Assembly: GCA_027919835.1 (NCBI GenBank)
Contig: JANVFP010000008.1
Location: 310,001-374,000, forward strand
Direction: 5' to 3'
Length of the DNA stretch: 64,000 nt
DNA from: Lentinula raphanica
Lineage: Eukaryota; Basidiomycota; Agaricomycetes; Agaricales; Omphalotaceae
A model generated the notes under the pieces. It worked only from the letters and a program-made list of their open reading frames with translations. It did no database searches and was not told the DNA's origin. This document shows positions 10,489 through 23,163 of the stretch, in pieces. The number at the start of each line of letters is the position of its first letter. The first letter of the stretch is position 1. Made by a program: the position numbers and the translations under genes.

Positions 10489-11951
10489 ATGAAAAGTGCC
10501 AGCTCACATAACCGGCTACGCGCCCGCGTTCTCGTCCCAGTAGTCGTCGTTGTCGCTGTCTATTTACTCTACTCTTCCTATTTCAGCACTACCACCACTG
10601 ACAACTCAAACCCACCTTATACACTATACGCCGACCTAAACCAAAAGGAAGAAGAGGCAGGCCAGAAATTCTTAGAGAGCCTTCAACTTATAGAAACTCA
10701 GAAGAACCCTAAATTTGTACTGTTCCGACAACACGAGGGTGCTGACTTTGGGAATCAAGTAAGTATTCTGGGGTTTGTTCATTTGGACTTTTACGGGTGT
10801 TGAAGTAATCATCGTCATCATCATGGTGGCGTCCAACAGGCTCAAGAGATATTACTGCACCATCATCTGGCTTTGCAATCCTCTCGCTTCTACATCTATC
10901 AACCGCTGTACTGGAAGCCCCGAAATGAGCAGCTCCCACTATCTGCCTTTCTTCTAGGCGCCACCGAGGAACGAGCCGTCCCTGCTTCGTTCGTCGAAAA
11001 GCTATGTGCCAAAGGCTCAGATGATGTGGTCCACATAAAGATCCAATCGAGCCGAGAGGATCTATGGGATACTGCCCTTTCTGCGTTGAAGAGAAAAGAG
11101 AGTTGTGTCATCGTGGACAACCCAATTATAGACACAGCGTGAGTGGTCTGGACTCTATTGTTCTTTCTTTGCTCATCTTGACCATTGTTTTTAGTTATCT
11201 ATCTTCACCGAGTGCGGATGCTATATGGCCTCTCTTTCAGAACTATCTTTCTCGTTGGTTCCGGTGGTCACCACAGGTTCTTGACATCGTGGAACGCACC
11301 CAGACTCAGCTGAATCTTCGGCGACAATTTTCCAGTCTCCAAGGCGAGCCATACATAGCTGTACATCTTCATCGAAGTACGTCTCTCATCAAAACTATCT
11401 CTATCATGGTCAATGAATACTGATTAATTGTAGAAGCCTTCCTCGATGTTTGCGAAACCGCGGCACAACGAAACTCTGGACTCGTCAATTGGGCAAACCT
11501 TCCTGCTATCCAGTCGACTATGCTCCCTCCACGACTCGATTCGAGAAACGCCTCATCAGTGATGGAGCACTGCAATCCATCTCTTCTGCGTGTGATGGAA
11601 GCGATAGACCGACAGGTCCGCCGAAAGCCTTATCTGCGTACGATTCACATCGTACACGATGGAGTATCTAGCAAGGACCTGTGGAAGCTAGAGCATGCTT
11701 TGAGGAATCCAGAACGTGCGCAGCGTGCAGGCTGGACATATGGGCCTATCAAGTCTGTCAGTCACTCTGGTATGGTGCCGCACGAGCCTGAAGAGACGGA
11801 TTTTCTCGTGGGCGTAGACGTTGAGCTTGCACGCAGAGCAGAGGTTTTCATTGGAAATGGTTATTCGACCTTGTCCTCGTACATCATCGCGCTGAGAATG
11901 GGGGGTGACTTGGTGTCCACAGGGATCACGGAGGATATTAGTTTGCTGTGA
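10489..11951 (+). CDS. O-fucosyltransferase-like type II membrane protein, 4 exons
   Basis: 422 aa. Exons 10489-10758, 10840-11138, 11195-11376, 11434-11951 in consistent phase. A single hydrophobic segment at residues about 15-33 (rich in Val, Leu, Tyr) after a short basic N-terminus marks a type II Golgi-style anchor. Downstream, DFGNQAQEILLHHHLAL resembles the donor-binding start of GDP-fucose O-fucosyltransferase-like domains. IAVHLHR and the late EVFIGNGYSTLSSYI match the family's nucleotide-binding Arg region and its conserved C-terminal motif. The usual RRGDF after the Arg is here HRKAF, so activity is uncertain. The donor and acceptor are not known. Confidence 0.7.
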
Positions 11952-12528
11952 AGATCTGATAGAAGCGAGTTTTGTAAAAATTGCTGTAATGACTCTCACT
12001 CACTGTGGTCTGCAACAGACACACAATAATTTATGAATGCTTTAGAGGGTTTCTAGAAAGATTCTAGCTATTTATCTTGAAGCAGTAATATAAAGTCTTG
12101 ATAAAGTCTCTTGTAAGACGAGTACAAAAATTTTTGGGAACGCCGGAATGTCGGACCATTTGAAAAACACGTGGTAAGAGACCCTGGACTCGGCAAAGGG
12201 ATTTCTCGTCTTTTGGGATGATGGTTGCTGATTCTGAAATTGGTTCTTTACCTGATGTGCCATCGAGAAGATATAATCAGACCCACAGTGCTCAATGGGA
12301 AAACCGAACTTTCCCCTCTTCTTCTCATACTTTCTCTCTCTCCCCCCTCGCCGTGAATTCAAGGATACCGCCTGGAGTAAGTATACTTTCTCTTCTTCAC
12401 TCTCTATCCTAATCAACTCTTTCTTCAGTATATTCTCGCGACCCTTTCCGGCTTCATAACGCTTGAGCTCTGCTCGCGAAACTCCCTCGACATCAACAAC
12501 ACTCCAGTCATTTCTCTTACTACATATC
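11952..12528. promoter_or_regulatory. Intergenic region and likely 5' leader of the bHLH gene, with a probable 5'-UTR intron at 12376-12428
   Basis: About 580 bp without a supported gene. Close to the bHLH start there is a strong splice pair: donor ga|gtaagtatac at 12376 and acceptor ttcttcag ending at 12428, 53 nt apart with a ctaatc branch-like site. No ATG-initiated frame uses it, so it most likely removes an intron from the untranslated leader. Confidence 0.5.
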
Positions 12529-13630
12529 ATGGTTGATTCTTCCTCTTCCTCAGCAGAAGACTCCTCCCCACAACCACAGACACCGACTCTTCCCTCCTCT
12601 CAAAAGGGTCTCTCTGCCTCAGACCCTGCTAACGCCGATCCATCTCCCGACAATTTCGCTGGTGGCAAAAAGCGCAAGCAAAACCGTCGCATCAACACTG
12701 CAGAACGTCGAGCGACTCACAATGCTGTTGAGCGCCAGCGCAGGGAGACGTTGAACGGTAGATTCTTGGTAAGAAAGCGTGACTTCTCATTCTTACTTTG
12801 GTATGTAATGTTCAACAACAAACAATGTTCTGATTCAGGATCTTGCCGCTATCCTTCCTAATCTATCCCAAATCCGCCGCCCATCAAAGTCTGCTATCGT
12901 CAATTCTTCGATTGCCTATTTCCACGCTTCTCGTAGACATCGTGCGCTCGCCTCACGCGAATTGAGACTGCTCAAGTTCGAAACCGATGCCTTGCGCCGA
13001 GAACTCAACGATTGGCGAGATAGAGCGTCCATTCGTCGCGTCCAGGAACCTACCCGCAGTGATGGATTCAGTATCGTCCTCAGTGGCGAAATCGAAATCC
13101 TGCCTATCGATGGGCTAGATAATGAGGACGGCGAAGACGGCGACGACGATCTGTACACACCAACTGTTTCTCCGGATGATAACTATGATCATCCGTTCGA
13201 TTCTCCTACCGCTGCACGGAATCCCCCTCCCGGTCTTCCACATGACTCGTACAACATGAACCCACAATATCTCATGCAACGTCGAATGAGCAATCGTGGG
13301 CCTGTCCCAATGATTGCTTCTCCTAATGGAATGGCCATGGAAAACCCGGCCGCGGGATTTGACCCCATGGGTGGTCCTGGTCCTGGGGTTCCCGAATCTT
13401 ACCCCGCGTTCCACGAGATGAACCAGAGTATGCAGAACAAATGGTCTCCTATGCAGGACCAGCAGGTCTACTATGGTTCAGCATCAGAACGAGAACAGAT
13501 CGGTCACAAGCCCGACCTTGAAGATCAAACGCCACAATATTTTGAGCAACGTTGGAATAATGGTAATGAGATGCAGAATGTCGAACTTGGTGGGAACATG
13601 GCCGGTGGAGCTCGGTTTGGAATGATGTAG
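12529..13630 (+). CDS. bHLH transcription factor, 2 exons
   Basis: 343 aa; exons 12529-12768 and 12839-13630 with a 70-nt intron inside the HLH, phase 0. The N-terminus is Ser/Pro-rich, then a nuclear-localisation-like KKRKQNRR precedes the basic region RRATHNAVERQRRETLNGRF. The His, Glu and Arg of HNAVERQRR are the residues that read E-boxes, especially the CACGTG-binding class. Helix 2 continues SKSAIVNSSIAYFH, followed by a Leu-containing coiled helix (LRLLKFETDALRREL). The C-terminal 230 residues are Pro/Met/Asn-rich and look disordered. The start ATG is the first in the frame after a TTG-open upstream stretch. Target genes are not deducible. Confidence 0.85.
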
Positions 13631-14060
13631 GGTGGAGGAAACGTTCTCGCCTCCAGGCTCGCTTTAACGAGCTTGCGTTATCTCATTAATCTCTTTGGTC
13701 ACTTTTCATGAACTCAGTATCCCAATTTTTACGTTTCCTTGTCAGTCGGTTGTAATTTGTTCACTCATTTGTCTTACCAACGAAAAGTGTGATGATACTT
13801 TAACAGTCCATGGCCTCCCATGGCTTTCTGTCATTTCAGCAGTATCATTACACAAACTCCTACATGTAACATAACAGCTTCCTGATAGGTTCACCTTCAG
13901 AGAAAAAATGTAATCAATGTATATTTCCTCAATAGCATGCTTGGTCGAACAGCTCAGAATTTAGGTACACTGAGATGCGTTGAAGAGGAAACCTCCGGGT
14001 TTATACCAATTCTGTACTGCTACACGTATAGACTGGCGACACAGGATATCGACTATGTAG
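13631..14060. other. Convergent intergenic region
   Basis: About 430 bp between the ends of the bHLH gene (plus) and the disordered protein gene (minus). I see no coding sequence or RNA gene; it should hold both 3' UTRs and poly(A) sites. Confidence 0.4.
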
Positions 14061-16359
14061 CTAAAGACCTAGCTGTAACAATTCCTGCTCCTGCTCTTGG
14101 CTCCAGGACTCAATACTGTCCGTTTCCTCTCTAGAATCGACCTCGGCACCGTGTATCGGAGAATCAGGAGCAATCTTGTCCAATGTATTGAGCAGATCAT
14201 TCTACATGCGAGATGCGATTCTCAGTACACTTGTCTTATACAGACAGATGTACATTGCTCACCTTTGAGGTATCAAAATCTTCTACATCACGTCTAGAAG
14301 CATACCCAAAGTTGGGGAGTCGAGTAAGATTTTTAGCAGTCAGGTTACTAGAAACTGCAGGTGAAGCTGCCGTTGGATGTCCGTCAGTCGGCAGACCGCG
14401 AGCAGATGAGGTGAGATGGCGTTGCAAAGCGTTATGATTGAGATTGATGGTCTCATTCTGTGCAAGAGACGGACTGCGTGATGGAGGGATAAAACGGAAG
14501 GGACCAGGAGAAGGCGGAGCTTCGGGGAGAAGTCGGTCGACCGAGAGCTTGCGCTCTACACTGTGAGCAACGATGTTCCTCCTATCTCCTTGTGGCCCGG
14601 TCTCTTCATTGACCACCGGAGAATCACTACTAGATGAAGCCAAGGGAAGTGCGTGATCAGAGCCTGTTTTGCTGCGAAGAGCAGAAATAGAAGGGTCAGA
14701 GTCTTCGGCAGTGGGCTGATCACTTGAAGGAGGCAGGCTAGCGAGATCTTCGATGTCCTGGCCCGTTTCTGGTTCTGGGATGATAGGTAACAGTGGCTTG
14801 TTGAAATGATCGTGTTCGAACGGTTTAGTGACCTTGCGGTCGAATGGCGTCCACTGAAAGTCAATATCTGCTTGATCTATTTGGTAAGAAGGATCAGGAG
14901 GGTCTGACGAAGGATCATCTGTGGGGGTATCATAGTAGACGGGACGAGATGAGATATATGCGGGCCCAGGAGTAGTGAAAGCATTAGTTAGTTCATTATT
15001 GTGATTTGATTCTTCTGGAAACTCGGATTCTATATGAGCAAGCGGAAAGCAGGGCATTTCAGGAAGAGTAGATGTTCTTGAGAGTAGCGAGGGTTGAGCG
15101 TCAAGGAAGTGTTCCGATTGGTTGAATTTCACACCCAGATCTTGAGTATCCTCGAAGTCTTGATTAATAACTGGCAGGTAAGGCTGTTGAGCAAGTATAG
15201 AAGGTCTGGAGAACTGCGCCAAGGCAGAAGAAGGCGGAAATTGAGCGTCAAATTCATGTTCGTCGTAGTTCCTGCTCGCGGTGTTGAAATACGGATCTTG
15301 TCGGGTAGAAGTAAGCATCGAAGGGGCAAGAGCAATAGAGGAAATAGGAAGATTCATTTGTTCGCTTGAGAGACGATTCGGGATTTCAGAGAGGAATTCA
15401 ACCTTGTCTATTTCTTGGGAGTCATGAACATGAGCTTGTTGTGGTGAAGGCAGACCATAGCTTCCTGTGCTGTACGGCTGAACTTCAGAGAGAAGATTAG
15501 TGGACGCAAAAGGTTTTGAGGGAGAGGGTTGACGTATAGACGAAGCGGGCCCCGGAGTTGAGAACGGTTCGAATCGTAACGGAGGCGAAGTTTCAAGACG
15601 AGCAGGGGCTGGCACAGTGCGCGCACGAAACGCGATAGGAGATTGAAGAGCATTTGAAGGTTGAGCAGGGATTGGTGGTGGTGAAAAAGCGAAAACGGCT
15701 TGAGATTCATTTGATGTCTGCCCGTCGCGTACTTCTGCGCTCACGCTGCGCATAGAACTTGGCAGAAGTAGTCGAAGCGGGTGTTTCTTCGCCAATGTAG
15801 TGAATGTTTCTGAAAGCCATCCGGGTAGTGGCACAGTGCATTGAGCATCCTGAGAGACCTGTATATCACAATGTCCATTTGAAAGTGTGCTTCTGGGCGC
15901 AGGTAATTGCTCACTTGGGATAGTTCTTCGTCTTCCACTTCCAAATCAGTTCTAGAGCCGTTCCCCAGTTTGATTACAGAAAAGTCCTGTCCTAATGCAC
16001 CAGCTTGTAGCCCAGCATATGCATCGACTGGCGTTTGGGGAACACCGTAGCTGCTAACTGAAGAGGATCGTGTACGTTGTCTCTCCTTGGGAGATCGATA
16101 TGTGATATTCATTGCTTCTACCATGCGGTCGAACTTTGAGTTCAGGCCTGTCTTACGCCGCTTCGCCTGATTGGCTGCATCTTTGAGAATAATGAGTAAC
16201 TATCAGCAGATGATGTCTATTTGCTGTACCTCGATGTTGAAAGTTCCGAGAACTGAACTAAAAGTTAGTCGCTCCGATAAGTCTACGGGTTGCTGAACTT
16301 TACCCATTTTCAGCTTCTTCTGCAAGCATCTCTGAAAAAATTCGGCTCTTGGCTGGCAT
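14061..16359 (-). CDS. Large, mostly disordered hypothetical protein, 5 exons
   Basis: 690 aa. Exons: 16359-16304, 16252-16230, 16180-15915, 15849-14263, 14201-14061. The start MPAKSRIFSEMLAEEAENG joins in phase through a 23-nt exon to DAANQAKRRKTGLNSKFDRM, a basic short helix-like region. The very long fourth exon is Ser/Pro-rich with repeated SPP and STPGPA-like motifs. The last exon adds an acidic and Gln/Glu-rich tail (SWSQEQEQELLQLGL) after a clear gtgagc donor that replaces an earlier in-frame stop. No catalytic motif, signal peptide or membrane segment is seen and I cannot name the family. Its start faces the gamma-glutamyltransferase gene 427 bp away. Confidence 0.7.
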
Positions 16360-16786
16360 CCTAAGCCTCGAGGATATGAGAGTGTAGAGAGGAGAATCCG
16401 AGCCCGTCGCGGTGACGTGATTCGGAAGCCAAAGTTTTCCAAGTCACGAACTCGTTCGCGTAAATTCTGTCACCTCACGCAACACCATCTAACACCATTC
16501 ATCCTCATTCATCTTGCTTTACAACCTTCAGCAACACGCTCTGCTGTATATCGCCCTCGGTAATGATTATGAACAATCGCGCAATGGGTACACGAAATTT
16601 CCACCAGAATCGGCAATTGCTTGTATGCGCAGGAACGGCCGGATATATAATTCGTCTTATCATGCGTGAGTCAGCGGCAGTGATAAAAGCCATGGGGAAA
16701 TACCAATTCCACAAATCGCGTACCCCCATCGTGTTACTACCTCCAGCTCCTACCTCGAGAAGCAAGTCGGAGTCTCTGCCCTCAGA
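16360..16786. promoter_or_regulatory. Divergent promoter region
   Basis: 427 bp between the divergent starts of the disordered protein gene and the gamma-glutamyltransferase gene. A minus-strand ATG at 16442 opens a frame that overlaps the MPAK start in another phase, so it may act as an upstream ORF or be chance. No other feature is seen. Confidence 0.4.
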
Positions 16787-19252
16787 ATGGCATCAAAGAC
16801 CGCTTCCGATTTGCCCTTACCGGTTCCCGCATCAACTCACAATCGTAGTCCGCCCAGGCCTCACAATTGGAACTTATTGGTGTTTCTTCTTACCCTTGCT
16901 GGCTGCTTTTCTCTCCTCCCTACCCGCCGGGATTCCTTTTCCATCTCTCGCACGTTTGATGCTCATCCTGAACCACGACTTCGCAATCCTTCCTATCTGA
17001 TTGAAGCCCAGAACGGAGCTGTGGCTTCCGAAAACGTTAGATGCTCTGAGATGGGTGTACAAATTATGAAGAAAGGAGGAAATGCAGTTGATGCTGCGAT
17101 AGCTTCCTGTCTGTGTATCGGGGTTGTCAATATGTTTTCGTGAGTCTCGCGTTCTCATGGGGACAGACATAGTATTCTCATTGTACATCATGATCTAGGG
17201 CTGGTCTCGGTGGTGGTGGTTTTCTCACAGTCCGGGTCCCTCCGTCTAGTTCAGAATCTAAATCAGAGGTGTTTGTGGTCGACTTTAGAGAGACAGCACC
17301 TTCGCTCGCCAACGAAACGATGTATGCGCCAGGAGGGAACTCGTCACGATTCGGAGGACTAGCAGTTGCTGTCCCTGGGCTAATCCGCGGACTTGCAGAG
17401 ACGCACCAGAGATGGGGGCGCTTATCATGGAAGGAAATCTTCGAACCTTCTGCAGAACTCGCGCTTGGTTGGGAAGTAGACGTGGAACTGGGCAGACGTA
17501 TACCAGTATGAAATCGTTGTCCTGATTCCTTTCGTTAATGCTGACGGAAAACTAGTTCTATCCGGATCTAATGCTGAACGATCCCGATTGGAGCCCTATA
17601 TTCGCTCCGCATGGTGTTATGCTCAAAGAAGGCGAGCTGATTCAACGACGTAACCTATCTCGAACATTATACACCATCGCTTCCCAAGGTCCCGATAGTT
17701 TTTACAAGGTGAATAATCTTGCTCGCTAAGATCGGGGTTGTACTGACTCCTTCCAGGGCCCCATTGCGGAATCGTTAGTTCGTAAGATTCAAGCAAAAGG
17801 GGGCATTGTCTCCCATGCGGACCTTGAGAATTATCAAGTCAAAGTGTACTCAGCCTTAGAAGGCGAATATTCAGGCAAGAAAATATACGTGCCCGGTGCC
17901 CCTTCGAGTGGTCCAGGTCTGTCTTCATCCGGCCCTCGTTGTTATCAGTATTTGCTCATTCTCTCTATCAGTATTATTACATATGCTAAATATCCTAGAA
18001 GAATACGACTTGAATCAAACCAGTGGACTGAATGTACATAGGCTCGTTGAGTCAATGAAGTTTGGATTTGCTGCACGGTGAATATTTTTCTGTCTTAATA
18101 ACTTAATGATGCTCATCCTTTTCTGGCGTGCTTATCATAGAACTCATATCAGTGACCCTGCTTTCCGCAATGATACGGAAACTATTCACGAAATTCATAC
18201 TAAAGCGTATGCCGATATAATACGAGCCAACCTTACAGATGTAAGCTTCATCACATTCGGCAGATGATTAAAGATCGTTGACCACAGAACTACACTTTAG
18301 GATCGCACTCACACTGCACAATATTACAACCCATTGTTTGACATGCCTGAAGATCATGGAACGGTAAGACGCAGAAGAGTCGTTGCGAAATCAGGACATT
18401 GATCGTCTGTTATGATCGTTTCTAGAGCCACATTTCAGTTGTCGACAAAGATGGAATGGCAGTGTCTCTCACTGATACGGTCAATACCGTATTCGCTTCT
18501 CAAGTCCTTGATCCCGAAACTGGCATAATTTTGAATAACGAGGTGCCAAATTTCTTGAATGTCTCCGGATATCCTGAATGACCTCTTGAAAAATTCTTGT
18601 CGCATACTTAGATGGATGATTTCAGTGTTCCTGGCACGCCTAACGCTTTTGGATTGTGGCCTTCACCGTGTACGTTCATGACTTTCTATCACCAATCATC
18701 AACAACCAATCAGTGATATCCCCTGCCTCTCGCTGTTTAGACAACTATCCACAACCTGGGAAACGTCCTTTGTCCTCTACAGTCCCAGTTATCATCGAGA
18801 ATGAGGATGGGTCTTTCTATATTTCCGTAGGCGGTGCTGGCGGCTCGCTCATCTTCACCGCGATCATTCAAGTGTATCTTCATCTACTGCAAGGCATGAA
18901 CCTACTCGACGCAGTTGAACATGGGCGATTGCACGATCAAATATACCCTCCCGTCACTATTGCCGATAGCAGTTACCCTCATAGTTATCTGGACGATCTA
19001 CGAGGACGAGGGCACAATGTGACTGGTGAGCTGAGCTTTTCTGTTTGTCCTTCAACTCATCATACGGGCTAATTGCATGATACCCCAGTGCTCGATGTCA
19101 ATAGAATATCATCGGTCATTGATATCGTTGTACAGCATGAGAATGGTACAATCTTTGGTATGCTCTTGTTCTCGCTTTTCCAAATAACGAGCTTACAAAT
19201 CAACGTAGCTGTGAGCGATGGAAGAAAAAACGGAATTGCAGCTGGGTACTAG
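16787..19252 (+). CDS. Gamma-glutamyltransferase (GGT), 12 exons
   Basis: 604 aa N-terminal nucleophile hydrolase precursor that transfers or hydrolyses gamma-glutamyl groups of glutathione. Exons: 16787-17139, 17199-17505, 17556-17708, 17757-17916, 17972-18077, 18141-18240, 18301-18363, 18426-18542, 18612-18669, 18741-19025, 19089-19157, 19209-19252. Residues 28-44 form an N-terminal signal anchor (NWNLLVFLLTLAG). The large-subunit hallmarks follow (GGNAVDAAIA, GLGGGGFL). The nucleophile is the Thr of DHGTSHISVVD, Thr414, the last codon of exon 7. The small subunit carries DMDDFSVPG-like, PGKRPLSST and the oxyanion-loop motif GGAGGS. All expected catalytic features are present, so it should mature into two chains on the secretory or vacuolar side. 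Confidence 0.95.
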
Positions 19253-19898
19253 TTATGTTCAACCGGTGTAACTATGCGTGTTGTAAACCAGGTCAGACGA
19301 CCTACCTACCGCGGGACGCCACTCAATGGATGCTGTAGAGCTGAGAGTAACTCGAAAATGTACGCTGTATTCGTAAGAGACAGTGTCCTCACCAGGATCT
19401 TGAAATCGACAGATGGTTATACCACTCCACACCACAGGATCCGGTAGTACAGACCACTGACCTTGAAAGCAAGCAAATACCTCAACGCTCACGCGATATA
19501 AGGGCTTACAAAAGTATGCTGGTGGGGCTTGAGTGGAGCATCTCTTCCATCAAAGCTAGAGCCAGAACTTAGAGCATCTGTACTGAGAACGGTTTCAATA
19601 AAAGAATCTAAGGAGATTCTCCTCGTGTCAAATTGCGGACTATATAGCATGGGTAGTCCGTCCATGAAGAGATCAGATGATTCTAAGAGATCCTGTTCCA
19701 ATGGACTCGGAGATGTCCTACAATTCAAGAGAAGGTTGCTTTCAATACATGTTGAACTTGAAGGAAACGAGTGTAACTGAAGGGTTTCGGGGTCCTCACC
19801 CTATCCGTGAGAAATATACATGGGCGCTTCTTTTGGCCACTAGCGCTACGAACACGTCAGTGAAAATTACAAGTGCATCTTAATCTCTAACCGCGTCA
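19253..19898. other. Intergenic between GGT and signal peptide peptidase
   Basis: About 650 bp. Several open stretches of 67-83 codons exist on both strands but none has a recognisable motif, splice context or start environment. I see no RNA gene here. The last ~100 bp is the likely promoter of the peptidase gene. Confidence 0.4.
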
Positions 19899-21352
19899 AT
19901 GCCAACAGACGTGGATCTCATCTCATCCTACGCAGGCCTTTTGAGTCTCGCGTGCATCAGCATCTGCGCCGGTGCTTTTACCTCTTTACCCGTTCGTCGC
20001 GCATTCGTGTCAACTGTCGTACATTTTCGCTGATTCATCAACTTCAGAACCCAAAAAAGCGTACCGGAGGAGCCGAGCGTACAGAGAATGAGGACGAAGA
20101 TGAAGATGAACAGAACGAACGTCTCTCTCTCGAAGATGCCTGGTTATTCCCCATTGTACTATTCGTTCCCATTAGTTCACGAGGTGCACCTTCTGATTTG
20201 ATTGTTCAAATGCATAGATGGGATCTGTTGTGCTTTTTGGGCTTTTCGTGGTAATCAAGTTTTTCGGGAAGGAATGGATTAATTGGTTACTTGGTTGGTA
20301 CTTCTCTATTGCTGGGATTGGAAGTGTATGGAAGGTATGAACAAGTTCCGGTTAATCATATCGTCCTCATGTTTGAATTGTCTTTATAGTCTTTGGTCTC
20401 TTTGACCCGTTACCTGCTTGGAAATGAGCAGTGGAAGCGGTTTGAACGGTTTTCTGTTCATGTTAAACGACGTGGCGTCGGTCAGTGTCCAAATCTCTCC
20501 TTATGACCGTTCCAAAGTAACAGATGCTTAGATGTATTTTCCCTGAAGTGGCGAACACCGTCCCTCATTCTCTTGCCGCTTTCCGTAATCCCTTCTGCTT
20601 TGTACAGGTACTCATCACCTAGTCGGAGATCCGCTCTCCTTACAGACGTGTTGTCTATGTCATTTTGCCACAATGCTCTCTCATTATTGAAGGTCGATTC
20701 CTTCAAGACCGGTACAGCTCTTCTTTCGGGTCTCTTTGTTTATGACATATGGTGGGTGTTCGGGACTCCTGTTGTAAGTCGTTTCATGTTCACGAGTTCA
20801 ATAATTCAAAGTTATCTATTTTAGATGGTTGAAGTTGCAACTAAACTTGACGTACCTATCAAACTACTGTGGCCTAAGTCAATCCACCTCTCAGATAGCT
20901 CCGGCTACACGTTGCTTGGTCTGGGGGACGTTGTAGTTCCTGGGGTAAGTACAGTTCATTTGCGACAGCTTCGAAAATTGACCTTGGTTTGTCACTTGAC
21001 CCTAGTGTTTTGTGTCACTTGCTCTACGTTTCGACTACGATCGACACTTGAAAACAGGTAAACCTTTCAGCAAACCCTATTTTTATGCAGCGTTGTCGGC
21101 ATACATTATCGGGTTGGCGACCACAATGAGTGTCATGCACATCTTTCAAGCTGCTCAGCCTGCTCTGCTGTACCTAAGGTCAGAAAAATTTATGGTTCAA
21201 CTCGAGAGAGATCTCTGCTAATTTTCCATGTGCTCAGTCCCGCATGCATCCTGTCATTCGTGACGACGGCTTTGGCTCGGAATGAGTTCTCGGAAGCCTG
21301 GAACTGGACTGATGAATCAGAAACCACGGAACAAGATAAAAAGCAGAACTAG
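19899..21352 (+). CDS. Signal peptide peptidase (intramembrane GxGD aspartyl protease), 8 exons
   Basis: 352 aa. Exons: 19899-19991, 20048-20155, 20218-20334, 20390-20480, 20532-20773, 20825-20944, 21006-21178, 21238-21352, phase-consistent. Start MPTDVDLISSYAGLL is followed by a hydrophobic helix. A charged loop rich in Glu/Asp precedes the remaining membrane helices. The active-site motifs are LFVYDIWWVFG (Asp208) and LLGLGDVVVPG (Asp252), and the third conserved motif appears as AQPALLYL. The protein ends DKKQN, a KKxx-type ER retrieval signal. SPP cuts signal peptides in the ER membrane after signal peptidase; in fungi it also takes part in ER-associated degradation and sterol-factor processing. 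The first intron (19992-20047) has a weaker donor, gttcgt. Confidence 0.93.
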
Positions 21353-21418
21353 CGCGTTTGAGCTCCTCGTGTCAGCTCGTGTCGCTGGCTAAATTATTTG
21401 CAGACTGTAGATCCAACA

Positions 21419-21688
21419 ATGATTATTTATTTACCTCAACTGGCAACTGGTCGGGATTCGCAATCAGTCGCAATCCTGGAGCTCTTGAGTGGTTTTGGCA
21501 TTGTTTCATACTACTGGATCATGATGTTGCCCATATGGTACGAAGTTCGAGCCTTACGACCTCGGAAAACTGAAAGCATTCAGAGGGCATCTCGTTCCGC
21601 AGTACTCAGCTCTGAGACTGCTAAATCCCCCGCAAGTCCAATTCCAATCGGTGAGCTCGTCCTCCTGCGTGGGATGGTCCATCGTTGA
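21419..21688 (+). CDS. Doubtful short frame with a hydrophobic segment
   Basis: From ATG 21419 an open frame reads MIIYLPQLATGRDSQ, then a hydrophobic stretch (LLSGFGIVSYYWIMMLPIWY) and a basic, Ser-rich tail ending near 21688. A gtgagc donor at 21651 and acceptor cag at about 21700 could splice it to a short end. It might be the exon of a small membrane protein, or chance. No family is recognised, and the in-frame sequence continues upstream of the ATG to an acceptor-like atttgcag at 21402. Confidence 0.2.
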   Translation: MIIYLPQLATGRDSQSVAILELLSGFGIVSYYWIMMLPIWYEVRALRPRKTESIQRASRSAVLSSETAKSPASPIPIGELVLLRGMVHR

Positions 21689-23163
21689 GTGATATTGCAG
21701 ACAAAAAATAGTTCTTCCAAATCTTGATTTACCTCCGTGTCCGTCAAGGAATATGGCTCAAGTTTCACCGTCACTTGCGTTGTCCCCTGTCCGAAAACTT
21801 CCTCGGCACAATCTCGATTCAATGAAGACCTCCGACACCAGTCGCTGAGGCATTTCTTTGGCCTTGTCTATACTGAAACTTGAGAGTTGTTGAACGTTGG
21901 ACCGGGATCCAGAATTCAACGCAAGGAGAAAGATGTCCTTCCCCCTACAACTGATTTGGGATCAAATCAGTTTGTCGTTTGAATTTTTCGCACCTTTTCG
22001 CACATAAGAATAGCGTGCACTTTTTTGAAATGTGAACAAATTTCAAGAAGCCATTCCGATTGCTGCCGAACAGACTCGGACAAACTCCTCTCCGCTTTTC
22101 CGTCCTGGTCCGCTCTTCGGCAGCCCCTGCCATTGACCTTTTCCCCCTCGTTCCTTGTATGCAGTCGGTATTGTATTCACTGACTCACCCATAACCCCTC
22201 ATAACCCACGCCCAGATCGCAGTGAACACCTCTAAAAATTTATCACGCACTCCTCCACCCCTCACCGGTCCCCCCTCCCTGTTTCCATCAAGGCTCACTA
22301 ATTTCGGTGAATCCATCACCTCCGCCCATGACAATAGGTACCGCAGCTTGGCGGTACAGTAGGATAAGCAGTTGGGATAAACTGGCACCAGTTCAATTCA
22401 GGTAGCTTTTATAAGGAACTCTCGTCGAAGATAAGAGATAAGAGAATCACGTTATGCCTACGACGATTTCTGGGCTATATATACAGACTACGAGATACGA
22501 TGATGAGATTCGAGGGTGCCCCAGACAGGCGATTAACGTGGAATGAGATCTAGAGTAACTCAAGCTGAAAAGTTTTTTGATTTCTCAAAGTATCTAATGA
22601 TATAGATGCTGCCTTCCAGCAATGAGCTTGAATGTGAGTTGAATTAAGCTTTCCCATTACCTCCATTCCTTACTTTGTCTGAGGATTTGATTGTACGAGA
22701 CCATGGAGAGTACAGTATACTCAGTCTCCGGACTTTGGAATGAATATACGATCCATGAAAATACAAACATGAAACTATCACTCCAGTAAGTATTACATTC
22801 AAGTAGCCGTATTAAGGTCGTGTGGGTCCATGATTGCCGGGCGGGTGGATTCTGCAAGGTGTTGGCTCTTCGGAGCCTTCGAGATTACAAGGGATAAGTA
22901 CTCTCATTCAATCGTTATCGTCGAACTACCGAAATGTTGTTGTGCATATCGGGGTGATATCTTGCGATTCGACGCTTTGACCTTGATTTACGTGATGGTG
23001 ATGTGCTTGAATGATTTCGGTGTGTTTGTAGAAGGAGGAGTCAGGACCAGTGCTAGTAATCACATACACTGGCAAACGATGGGTGATTTGAAGATCTTCG
23101 ACAAGAAGGTCAGGCTGTACCTTTCACCCGAAAGAAGTTCATTATAGATGGGAGTGACTCTCG

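Noticed and set aside
15560..15580. tRNA B-box-like sequence (ggttcgaatcg)
   Set aside because: It lies in a coding exon, without a matching A-box or acceptor stem.
15408..15710. Minus-strand 100-codon frame inside the disordered protein gene
   Set aside because: Shadow in another frame of the long fourth exon.
16203..16442. Alternative start of the disordered protein at ATG 16442 (MENFGFRITS)
   Set aside because: This frame meets a stop before any conserved sequence; the MPAK start gives 49-51-nt introns in correct phase.
21580..21822. 80-codon minus-strand frame in the gene-poor region
   Set aside because: No family motif and no splicing context; overlaps another weak frame on the plus strand.
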